The notes under the pieces were generated by a model. It was given only the letters and a program-made list of their open reading frames with translations. It ran no database searches and was not told the DNA's origin. A program made the position numbers and the translations under genes. Shown here piece after piece: positions 1 to 5,221 of a DNA stretch of 6,255 bases. Within the stretch, counting starts at the first letter, position 1, and each line of letters opens with the position of its first letter. Where the stretch lies: contig JBHIBY010000115.1 in the NCBI GenBank assembly GCA_046759305.1, positions 1 to 6,255 of the forward strand, in the 5' to 3' direction. The DNA comes from JADFRG01 sp046759305. Its GTDB lineage: Bacteria > Chloroflexota > Anaerolineae > Anaerolineales > E44-bin32.

Positions 1-1298
1 ATGAGGTCGGGCGGCGAGGTTTGGACGATGTCGATAGCAGTTGATCCGTCCTGTGCCATCTCAACTTCAAATCCTGCCTCCAGAAGCATTGACCGAATAA
101 GTGCCTGGAAATCTACTTCATCCTCGATAATCAGCACCCGGAGCGGCGCTTGCTCCGCTTGCACCGCAGCCCGAAGCTCTTGGTCCGTAGATGCAGATGC
201 CCGTGATGCAATGTGGGGCATTTCAGGAAGAGCAAAAACGAAGCGAGACCCGTGGTCGGAGTTCTCCAATGGGCTTTCCACCCACAGCTTCCCACCATGT
301 GCTTCGGCGATCTTGCGACTGATGTAAAGCCCCAGGCCGCCCGTTTGGTCCGCATCTCCTCCCTGAACGTGCTTTCGGAAAATCTCCTTTTGGCGATCGG
401 CGGGAACCCCCGGACCGTGGTCTACCACCGAGAACCGCACGCGGCGCTGCTCACTATCGGCGTTGATCTCAATTGGCTTGTCTTCGGGAGAATATCGGGC
501 CGCGTTTTCCAGCAGGTTAATAAGTAGCTCCTCGATGCGGCCGGGATCGGCTCGGACCTTAGGCGCGTCCGGGGGCACGGACACCCGTACCTCTTTTTCC
601 TCCATCACCGCTGCAGCCCGCTCCACGGCCTGTTCGATCAGGATCTCAGGCGAACAGGCTTCAGGTCGCAAACCCAGGCGACCGGATTCGACCCTCGTGA
701 GCGCCAAATTACGATCGACTTGCTTGATTACCTGGTCAGTGCTGCGGCTGATGGTTTGAAGAAACTCCATCACCATCGCGTCGTCCCACATCCGGAAGTT
801 GCTGAGGACAGCGGTGGCATGACCCTTCAAGGTAGCGAGCGGTGCTCGGATGTCGTGGGAGAGAATCGAGAGCAACTCAAGCTTCCAGGCGACACGCTCA
901 CGCTCGGCGGTCACATCTGAGAGTAGGCCGCCCCATCCGATAGGCGCTCCTTCATCCTCCCACACTGGAAAGAAACTGGTCTCCAGATGGCGAACGGGTT
1001 CAGAGGCTAGAACGACATCGACGACCGGTCGCTCCGCCACCGCAATTACTGCATCAGCGAGCGAGGATTGCACGACTTCCTGCTCGGCGGAATCCTCCAA
1101 GAGGCGAGCAAATAGCTCCTGGTAGGGCTTGCCTACGAATTCGTCTTCACCAACATGGAGGATATTTGCGAGATGATGGTTAAATTCGGTGACCATGCCA
1201 TCCGTGTCCACCATAAAGACCCCGATAGTAAGCGCATCGATGAGCGCTGTGAGTCGGGACAGCTCCGCCCGCGCCTTGTGGATCGGCTGGTCAGCCAC
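1..1298 (-). CDS. Soluble PAS-containing hybrid sensor histidine kinase, 3' end cut by window edge
   Basis: The minus strand is open from a stop at 1361-1359 down to position 1, giving 432 residues from GTG 1298. Order of parts: PAS domain (about residues 16-125); HisKA with the H-box SHDIRAPL and phospho-acceptor His148; HATPase_c (about 250-358) with the N-box Asn265 (LLENAARYSPE), G1 box DHGPGVP (Asp293) and G2 box GGLGLYI (320-326); an Ala/Ser-rich linker; then the start of a C-terminal receiver (from about 386) with the acidic pair Glu392-Asp393 in LIIEDE. The receiver's phospho-acceptor Asp should lie just beyond the window. There is no membrane segment or signal peptide, so it should sense a cytoplasmic signal through PAS, autophosphorylate and pass phosphate to its own receiver. 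The start is uncertain: GTG 1298 lacks a Shine-Dalgarno but sits just after a strong promoter. TTG 1334 lies within the -35 element, and ATG 1214 would remove the first PAS elements. The signal and output are unknown. Confidence 0.93.
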   Translation of the reverse strand, partial: MADQPIHKARAELSRLTALIDALTIGVFMVDTDGMVTEFNHHLANILHVGEDEFVGKPYQELFARLLEDSAEQEVVQSSLADAVIAVAERPVVDVVLASEPVRHLETSFFPVWEDEGAPIGWGGLLSDVTAERERVAWKLELLSILSHDIRAPLATLKGHATAVLSNFRMWDDAMVMEFLQTISRSTDQVIKQVDRNLALTRVESGRLGLRPEACSPEILIEQAVERAAAVMEEKEVRVSVPPDAPKVRADPGRIEELLINLLENAARYSPEDKPIEINADSEQRRVRFSVVDHGPGVPADRQKEIFRKHVQGGDADQTGGLGLYISRKIAEAHGGKLWVESPLENSDHGSRFVFALPEMPHIASRASASTDQELRAAVQAEQAPLRVLIIEDEVDFQALIRSMLLEAGFEVEMAQDGSTAIDIVQTSPPDL

Positions 1299-1334
1299 GA
1301 TTTCAATTGTATTGTGGGCACACGACCGGGTCAA
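1299..1334 (-). promoter_or_regulatory. Sigma-70-type promoter of the hybrid kinase gene
   Basis: On the minus strand TTGACC (1334-1329) and TACAAT (1311-1306) are separated by exactly 17 bases. Each hexamer has one mismatch to consensus. The expected transcription start, six to seven bases after the -10, falls at about 1299, next to the GTG at 1298. No Shine-Dalgarno precedes that GTG. This suggests either a leaderless mRNA or translation from the downstream ATG at 1214. Confidence 0.6.
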
Positions 1335-1361
1335 CGAAGACCGAAATCTGGTGTCCGGCTA

Positions 1362-1541
1362 CAAGTTGGATTGGATATCGGGCAATCCGGGGAGGGGCTG
1401 AATGGCAATTCTGCAAGTGCATCGAGGGTTACCGGCTCGCAGGGCAGTCTCAACCTGTGGAATGCGGTGCTGGATCTCTGCTGTATTTTGGAAAAAGGTT
1501 GATCGTGGAATGCGGGGTTGAATGAAGCGCCCGACTCGACT
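1362..1541. other. Intergenic region between CBS and kinase genes, with an 11-bp direct repeat
   Basis: No coding sequence is supported here; the open frames across it are shadows of its neighbours. It holds two exact copies of GTGGAATGCGG at 1457-1467 and 1505-1515, 48 bp apart start to start. I see no clear hairpin with a T-run to end the CBS transcript, so read-through into the kinase gene is possible. Confidence 0.5.
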
Positions 1542-2078
1542 CTAGCGGGTGCCGGAAATGTAGTTCTCGAGTTGGCTGATTGTGAAGTCCTGCTGCTCCA
1601 TGATCTTCTTAACCACATCCCCTTGGGAGACGACACCGATCACTGTGTCGCCCTGAACGACCGGAAGGTGACGTATCCCCTTCTCAGACATGAGCCTTAG
1701 CGCAGTCAGCAGGTTGGCTTTGGGCGACACGACGCGAACCCGTCTGGTCATGATGTCATTAACAGGTGTCTCGAGCGAAGACTTGCCCTGTAGCCGAACC
1801 TTTCGTGCATAATCGCGCTCAGACATGATCCCAACAAGCTTCTCACCCTCCATCACAAGTAGGGCGCCGATATCGTACTCAGCCATCACCTCCAGCGCCC
1901 AGTACACTGGCGCAGATGGTTTCGTTGACCAGATATCGTTTCCCTTCGTGTCGAGGATCTGTTGAACGGTCAGCATCGTCACATCGTTACCAGGTGTAGG
2001 CCAATCACTCCCCGTTGGTCTGGAAGCGTTTTCGAGCTTCTCAGCAGATTGAGCACTCCGGTCGGCTTCGGCAGACAT
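1542..2078 (-). CDS. Two-CBS-domain protein (general stress / ligand-sensing type)
   Basis: 178 residues. Two CBS repeats forming one Bateman module: CBS1 at about 36-98 with GIMSERDYAR at 83-92, and CBS2 at about 105-161 with GVVSQGDVVK at 148-157. The tail (FTISQLENYISG) is typical of small stand-alone bacterial CBS proteins. Such modules usually bind adenine nucleotides (AMP, ATP, NAD or related), and no other catalytic domain is present, so it is probably a cytoplasmic sensor or regulator of a partner. Homologues usually begin near residue 35 (MLTVQQIL). Here the ATG at 2078 is preferred because GGAG lies eight bases upstream and no good ribosome site precedes the internal Met. This gives an unusual hydrophilic Ser/Ala-rich N-terminal extension of 34 residues. 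The start overlaps the stop of the upstream BON gene by one base (TAATG), which implies translational coupling. Last gene of the three-gene stress cassette. Confidence 0.93.
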   Translation of the reverse strand: MSAEADRSAQSAEKLENASRPTGSDWPTPGNDVTMLTVQQILDTKGNDIWSTKPSAPVYWALEVMAEYDIGALLVMEGEKLVGIMSERDYARKVRLQGKSSLETPVNDIMTRRVRVVSPKANLLTALRLMSEKGIRHLPVVQGDTVIGVVSQGDVVKKIMEQQDFTISQLENYISGTR

Positions 2079-2097
2079 TAGGCGGACTCCAACTCCT
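2076..2097 (-). promoter_or_regulatory. Ribosome binding site and TAATG coupling junction of the CBS gene
   Basis: GGAG at 2090-2087 lies eight bases before ATG 2078, with a second AGGAG at 2097-2093. The BON stop TAA (2080-2078) shares its last A with the CBS ATG. This decides the upstream start rather than the internal Met 35. Confidence 0.75.
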
Positions 2098-2743
2098 GAC
2101 TCACATGGATGACACCCGGCGTAGCCTTGGCGATGTCATAAGCTCTCCAGCGTGCGTACCAGCTTGGTACCTGCCCGGTTAGCGAGACCGTCCCATTTTC
2201 TACTTGCACATCCACATCTTCAGCAAACATGTAGGCGTCATGGTCAAGTGCAGCTTCGATGTACTTAGCAATCTCCTTGTCGACCTTGCTTTCTGTTAGG
2301 ACTACCGCTAGGTGGTTGGTTACGTAGGTCACGCCGTGGAGATTATGCATTAGGTTCTCGGCCTTCCACTTTTTCCATGACTCACCAACAGTGCCAGCTA
2401 AGGTTACGTGCCCGCCTTCGACGGTGACTTCGATGTCTCGGCCAGAGACCCAAGGATTCAGTGCTAGCAGGTCCTTGGCTTTCTGATGAATCTCATCGTC
2501 GGTCGGAGGCTTACCATAATTAGGGTACGTTCGTACTTCGAGCTTGTTCTTCAGCCTTCTGACTCCACGGACAGAAGATGTGGCATTTTCAGCGGCAACC
2601 CGTTCACGATCCGTGGGTACCGAACCGCACAAGGTGATCTTTCCATCCGAGACAACAACCCGAATCAAAGATGAATCGACATTGGAGTCCCAGAACAATT
2701 GGTCGATCACGACTTTCTTGAGTTTCTCATCAGTAAGTACCAC
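2078..2743 (-). CDS. Triple-BON-domain protein, cytoplasmic
   Basis: 221 residues made almost entirely of three BON domains at about 3-71, 82-149 and 153-219. Each repeats the family pattern: a first helix, V-x-G-x-V/I-T/S-L-x-G (Gly40, Gly117, Gly190), a second helix and a closing GV strand (Gly60-Val61, Gly137-Val138, Gly210-Val211). BON domains are thought to bind phospholipid or other membrane surfaces, as in OsmY. Unlike OsmY there is no signal peptide, so this one should be cytoplasmic or peripheral at the inner face. The three repeats are quite diverged from one another, so this is not a recent expansion. The start is GTG 2743, with AAGGAG seven bases upstream. It lies 49 bp after the YflT-like gene and overlaps the CBS gene by one base. 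A role in osmotic or envelope stress is inferred from family and neighbours. Confidence 0.93.
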   Translation of the reverse strand: MVLTDEKLKKVVIDQLFWDSNVDSSLIRVVVSDGKITLCGSVPTDRERVAAENATSSVRGVRRLKNKLEVRTYPNYGKPPTDDEIHQKAKDLLALNPWVSGRDIEVTVEGGHVTLAGTVGESWKKWKAENLMHNLHGVTYVTNHLAVVLTESKVDKEIAKYIEAALDHDAYMFAEDVDVQVENGTVSLTGQVPSWYARWRAYDIAKATPGVIHVSQELESA

Positions 2744-2756
2744 TCTCGAACTCCTT
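2744..2756 (-). promoter_or_regulatory. Ribosome binding site of the BON gene
   Basis: AAGGAG at 2756-2751 lies seven bases before the GTG start codon at 2743. This consensus Shine-Dalgarno supports the non-ATG start. Confidence 0.75.
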
Positions 2757-2792
2757 TCTCCTAATTAGCGATACATCCAGCTGTGATTCGGA

Positions 2793-3248
2793 TCAATGAT
2801 CGCTTGATGCGTCCACAGGCATGATGGCGTCTGCTCCTCTGAGGACACTCAAAGCATCCTCTTCGTATTCCTCATCAACGTTGAGCGTCAACAGAGTCCC
2901 TCCATGGATGAGGCTATCGACGCAAAAGCGAGCCTCCTCCTGTCCCACCCCGATCTTCTCAAGCTCCTTCCGCAATGCAGAAGCATCTAGCTGAGGTTTA
3001 TCCTCCGCATCCACCGAACCAACTACTCCTGGAATGACTGCTTGAACCAAGCCTGATTTCGTAAAGCCTCCGGGGCCTGCCTGCCGGGCGATCAGCACCT
3101 GTTGATGGGAGCTCGGGCTTTGCGGCTCCTCGTCGATCATCTCTGGCGTGAATAGCCTGATATTTCCGGCGAGCCCGAGCTTGGCCAGCTTTTCGATGGC
3201 ATCGCTCAGATTAGCTTGATTACTGATTATTCCTACAATATTTGTCAT
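2793..3248 (-). CDS. General stress protein of the YflT/GSP17M-like type
   Basis: 151 residues. The N-terminus (MTNIVGIISNQANLSDAIEKLAKLG) and C-terminus (LRKELEKIGVGQEEARFCVD, then GGTLLTLNVDEEYEEDALSVLRGADA) match the layout of the YflT / heat-induced general stress protein 17M family: a beta strand plus a helix that distinguishes residues or sites, a middle linker, then a GV-x-x-x-EAR helix followed by a strand GGxLLTLxV and a helix ending in a short strand. The biochemical role of this family is unknown; members are induced by general stress. Here the middle part (about 38-88) is Gln/Ser/Pro-rich and contains a Gly/Val-rich segment (VIPGVVGSVDAED) rather than a clear membrane helix. ATG 3248 has AAGGA seven bases upstream. 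First gene of the cassette with BON (49 bp downstream) and CBS. Family call by pattern only. Confidence 0.75.
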   Translation of the reverse strand: MTNIVGIISNQANLSDAIEKLAKLGLAGNIRLFTPEMIDEEPQSPSSHQQVLIARQAGPGGFTKSGLVQAVIPGVVGSVDAEDKPQLDASALRKELEKIGVGQEEARFCVDSLIHGGTLLTLNVDEEYEEDALSVLRGADAIMPVDASSDH

Positions 3249-3390
3249 AGTTACATCCTTTCACCTATCTCATGTGAGTAGGACCGAACCAACAATCTGC
3301 ATCGAGTCTTGAAGCGGCTGTCGATCCAATCGCATAGCCATTACAAATGTGCCTCATTGGGATTTCGAACCGTTCTCGGCCTCCCAAGAA

Positions 3391-3409
3391 ATCTTTCTAT
3401 GATCTTTCT
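3391..3409. repeat. Tandem ATCTTTCT repeat, 11-bp period
   Basis: ATCTTTCT occurs at 3391-3398 and again at 3402-3409. The 11-bp spacing is about one helical turn, so a protein could contact both copies on the same face. It is upstream of the stress cassette. Confidence 0.5.
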
Positions 3410-3428
3410 GATTGGGTGCAGGGCCTAA

Positions 3429-3453
3429 CCAGTCTGACATTTATAGAGACTGG
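3429..3453. repeat. Inverted repeat CCAGTCT-N11-AGACTGG
   Basis: CCAGTCT at 3429-3435 and AGACTGG at 3447-3453 are perfect complements separated by 11 bases. The minus-strand spacer carries TATAAA. No T-run follows on either strand, so an operator over a -10 element is more likely than a terminator. Confidence 0.5.
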
Positions 3454-3512
3454 GTGGCTAGTTGTTTAGGTTTGCCTGCAAGAGGCGCTTTGCTGCCGCA
3501 GAATGCAATGCT

Positions 3513-3758
3513 TTATCGCCCTAAGTAAGGGGCCAAGCGGCGGATTCTGCGCTTGAGGCCCGCCGCCACAACTTCATGCATGCGCTGCATTGCACGCTTT
3601 GCCCTGTTCGATTTCCTCCTCTTGAGGTGCGACTGGTGACCCTTGGTCCTCAGGATCTTCCCACTCCCAGTTTTCCGGAAGCGCTTAGCAGTTGCTTTAT
3701 GTGTTTTCAGCTTGTACTTTTTCTTCCGCTTCTTTTTGCTCTTCTTTCGCGGAGCCAT
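3513..3758 (-). CDS. rpmI: Large ribosomal subunit protein bL35
   Basis: 81 residues, very Lys/Arg-rich. The core from about residue 16 (KLKTHKATAKRF, then GSGKILRTKGHQSHL and RRIRRLAPYL near the end) is the L35 signature; L35 binds 23S rRNA in the 50S subunit. Usual length is about 64-67 residues. The extra is an N-terminal basic run (MAPRKKSKKKRKKKY). No other start codon is available near the core, and AAGGA lies eight bases before ATG 3758, so the extension appears real. Unlike the common infC-rpmI-rplT order, its upstream neighbour is a methyltransferase gene only 28 bp away, and downstream is 264 bp of non-coding DNA. It could be the sole L35 gene moved away from infC/rplT, or a second copy. 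Confidence 0.95.
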   Translation of the reverse strand: MAPRKKSKKKRKKKYKLKTHKATAKRFRKTGSGKILRTKGHQSHLKRRKSNRAKRAMQRMHEVVAAGLKRRIRRLAPYLGR

Positions 3759-3786
3759 CTTCTCTTTCCTTTTTCGGCTTTACTTC

Positions 3787-4425
3787 TCACTTCTCGCAGT
3801 CAAACATCAGATTGAAGGACAGATATCGCCAGCAACTCCTCTCCAGGTAAAACGATATCCTGCTACCGATCAATACTTCACCGAAGAATCGAAGCCTCGC
3901 AAACCCCGCTCCATGGAAAATCCGCCGCCACTGGTTAGGCGAATAAGTTGAACTGTGCGTGCGATCAAAGAAATTCGTAGCGGCGGTATGCAACCTTCCG
4001 AGGAGGCCACCCTTGAGCGGTACTGAACCGATGAGGAGACCTCCCTCTCGGAGTCCCTCGAACGCCTTCCGGATCACGCGTTCCGGCTGCTCAAGATGTT
4101 CAAAAACATTGAATGCCACTATGACATCATTGTGACCGGGGAGGGGTCGATCGCTCTCAACATCAAACCGGCAAACCTTGCTTGCCAAGCTGTCATCAAT
4201 TTTCGACACCGCGTATTCCGAAATGTCAATTCCTCGAACGTCGTAGTGCTGCGCTGCCGCCCTCAAGAAATCGCCGTTCCCAAAACCGATTTCGAGAAGT
4301 GATCCCCTACGCTTTCGCGCCAGAAGCACCTTCAGTCGAGTTCGGTTTCTCAGAGAATCATATGTTTGCGCGGTGAGAGGGTTTTCGAAGTAATCGGAGT
4401 CGTAGCGCTTGCGAATGATAGCCAC
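3787..4425 (-). CDS. Class I SAM-dependent methyltransferase (UbiG/Methyltransf_11 type)
   Basis: 212 residues. SAM-binding motif I is LLEIGFGNGDF (43-53, with Glu45 and the G-F-G-N-G loop). The acidic residue after strand 2 is Asp67 (GIDIS). Motif II/III elements are FNVFEHL (105-111) and LREGGLLIGSVP (125-136). The later DRTHSSTYSP (154-163), followed by an AGF helix, resembles the DxxH...fs block of small-molecule methyltransferases often found in polysaccharide or lipid clusters. The substrate cannot be read from the sequence. The only available start is GTG 4425, with a weak AGAGG 12 bases upstream; the YDSDYFE block near the N-terminus agrees with that start. It lies 28 bp before rpmI on the same strand, so the two are probably co-transcribed. 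Modification of a ribosomal component is possible from context, but the motifs look more like a small-molecule enzyme. Confidence 0.88.
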   Translation of the reverse strand: MAIIRKRYDSDYFENPLTAQTYDSLRNRTRLKVLLARKRRGSLLEIGFGNGDFLRAAAQHYDVRGIDISEYAVSKIDDSLASKVCRFDVESDRPLPGHNDVIVAFNVFEHLEQPERVIRKAFEGLREGGLLIGSVPLKGGLLGRLHTAATNFFDRTHSSTYSPNQWRRIFHGAGFARLRFFGEVLIGSRISFYLERSCWRYLSFNLMFDCEK

Positions 4426-4543
4426 GGGAAATGATTGCCTCTTTTAGAGCGGCGTGAAGCCGTTTCGGAGTATTTCCATGAAGATCTCTGGATCGAAGCT
4501 CGGACGCGATGCGAGGATAGGATGACACACTAATCGAACGCTT

Positions 4544-4558
4544 TCGACCTGAGGTCGA
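4544..4558. repeat. 15-bp palindrome TCGACCT-G-AGGTCGA
   Basis: Perfect 7-bp arms around one central base. As RNA it could fold with a 5-bp stem and 5-base loop. A partly matching outer pair (CGCTTTCG at 4539-4546 and CGAAGCG at 4565-4571) surrounds it. It looks like an operator for a dimeric regulator, in the divergent region. Confidence 0.5.
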
Positions 4559-4567
4559 TTCTTGCGA

Positions 4568-4587
4568 AGCGCTATCGAGCTAGCGCT
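4568..4587. repeat. Inverted repeat AGCGCTA-N6-TAGCGCT
   Basis: Perfect 7-bp arms at 4568-4574 and 4581-4587 with a 6-base loop (TCGAGC). There is no T-run after it on either strand, so it is not a standard terminator. It lies 10 bp from the preceding palindrome. Confidence 0.5.
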
Positions 4588-4745
4588 AATGCTCCTGATA
4601 GGACAGGAAACAAGCCCCATCCGAGCGAATTGCCCGATCCGATTTGCTTGCTTCACGGGCAGTGAGAACGAATCAGCTGATGGCTCGTAAGGGTTTCGCA
4701 AGATACATAGGCGGGCAAAGACCACTTGACCAGATTCGCCCGAAA

Positions 4746-4751
4746 TAATTA
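4746..4751 (+). promoter_or_regulatory. Possible -10 hexamer TAATTA of the dksA-like gene
   Basis: TAATTA ends five bases before ATG 4757, which would put the transcription start at about 4757-4758. TTGACC at 4726-4731 is only 14 bases away, shorter than the usual 17, so the -35 assignment is doubtful. No Shine-Dalgarno lies before the ATG, consistent with leaderless translation. Confidence 0.3.
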
Positions 4752-4756
4752 GCAAA

Positions 4757-5113
4757 ATGCTGAGCAATACCGACGTTGAGGCCCTTGAAAATGAATTGAA
4801 GGACATGCGGAGGAACCTTATTCGCCGCATCCAGGCCAAACAGTCCGCGCAACCCGCCGCCACCACGGCCGGGAATTCCACTTACGCGGATCGTGCCAGC
4901 GATCAGATGATGCGCGATCGGGAGGCCGTTATGCTCACCCAGTCAAAGGAGCAGCTCTACCAGATTGAAGCTGCACTGCTGCGAATAAAGGATGATCTAT
5001 ATGGAAAGTGTATGACCTGCGGCGGATCGATTTCGCTAAGCAGGCTCCAGGCGCTGCCCTATGCAAGTCACTGTATCCGTTGTCAGTCAGAACAAGATCG
5101 GAGCAGTGCATAG
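4757..5113 (+). CDS. DksA/TraR-family C4 zinc-finger protein
   Basis: 118 residues. The N-terminal half (about 5-80) is helical with the charged heptad pattern of a coiled coil. Its tip region reads YADRASDQ (43-50), as in DksA-like proteins. The C-terminal zinc finger is Cys85-x2-Cys88-x17-Cys106-x2-Cys109, with the family CG-x-I-x-x-x-RL-x-A-x-P spacing. Family members enter the RNA polymerase secondary channel and alter open-complex stability at rRNA and amino-acid promoters, often with ppGpp. It is shorter than E. coli DksA (151 aa) and close to the smaller DksA/TraR proteins widespread outside Proteobacteria. ATG 4757 is the first start after an in-frame stop (4727-4729); no ribosome site precedes it. 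The next gene on the same strand, 105 bp on, is CarD-like, another RNA polymerase-binding regulator. Confidence 0.92.
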   Translation: MLSNTDVEALENELKDMRRNLIRRIQAKQSAQPAATTAGNSTYADRASDQMMRDREAVMLTQSKEQLYQIEAALLRIKDDLYGKCMTCGGSISLSRLQALPYASHCIRCQSEQDRSSA

Positions 5114-5207
5114 CTATGAGACCGTGGATCGGGACAAGTGTGGCAGCGGCGGTCAATAAGCCAATATGGGACTACTCCTAAGATGGTGTCCCGAGGATTG
5201 GAGAATC

Positions 5208-5221
5208 AGGGAGGATTAATG
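5208..5221 (+). promoter_or_regulatory. Ribosome binding site that sets the carD-like start
   Basis: GGGAGG at 5209-5214 lies four bases before ATG 5219. The CarD domain begins directly after this ATG, so the longer reading from 5138 is not needed. Confidence 0.7.

Larger units (their letters stand above)
3249..3512. other. Intergenic region upstream of the stress cassette and downstream of rpmI
   Basis: 264 bp without a supported gene. It should hold the promoter of the stress cassette and the end of the rpmI transcript. I see a 7-bp inverted repeat (3429-3453) with a TATAAA on the minus strand inside it, and an 8-bp tandem repeat with 11-bp period (3391-3409). No convincing -35/-10 pair and no hairpin with T-run could be found by eye. 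Confidence 0.45.
4426..4756. other. Divergent intergenic region between the methyltransferase and dksA-like genes
   Basis: 331 bp without a firmly supported gene. It should hold the promoters for both directions. It contains two dyads (4544-4558 and 4568-4587) and, next to the dksA-like gene, a TAATTA hexamer. A minus-strand frame stays open across the whole region, from 4881 to a stop at 4444, and also runs antisense to the start of the dksA-like gene. It has no ribosome binding site at any of its possible starts and matches no family I know. Confidence 0.5.

Noticed and set aside
1..1125. Several plus-strand frames of 66-108 codons at the left end.
   Set aside because: All are antisense to the hybrid kinase, whose minus-strand frame carries full HisKA, HATPase and receiver motifs.
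1133..1321. 62-residue minus-strand frame starting at GTG 1321.
   Set aside because: It is the hybrid kinase PAS region read one base out of frame; the true frame continues through all kinase motifs.
3360..3395. T-arm-like GGTTCGAAATCC on the minus strand, suggesting a tRNA.
   Set aside because: The flanking bases do not form the 5-bp T stem, and no acceptor or anticodon stem could be built around it.
3643..3951. Plus-strand frame encoding a very hydrophobic Phe/Leu-rich peptide that resembles a membrane protein.
   Set aside because: It is the antisense of the Lys-rich start of rpmI: AAA/AAG codons read in reverse give Phe/Leu. rpmI on the other strand is certain.
4441..4462. Small hairpin CGGC-GTGAA-GCCG near the methyltransferase start, considered as a terminator.
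   Set aside because: Only four base pairs and no adequate T-run in a sensible direction.
5109..5118. 10-bp palindrome CATAGCTATG over the dksA-like stop codon.
   Set aside because: Short, AT-rich and without a loop or T-run; likely chance.
5138..5218. Longer start for the CarD-like protein, adding 27 residues.
   Set aside because: The domain begins right after ATG 5219, which has GGGAGG before it; the added residues look non-conserved and the upstream start has no good ribosome site.
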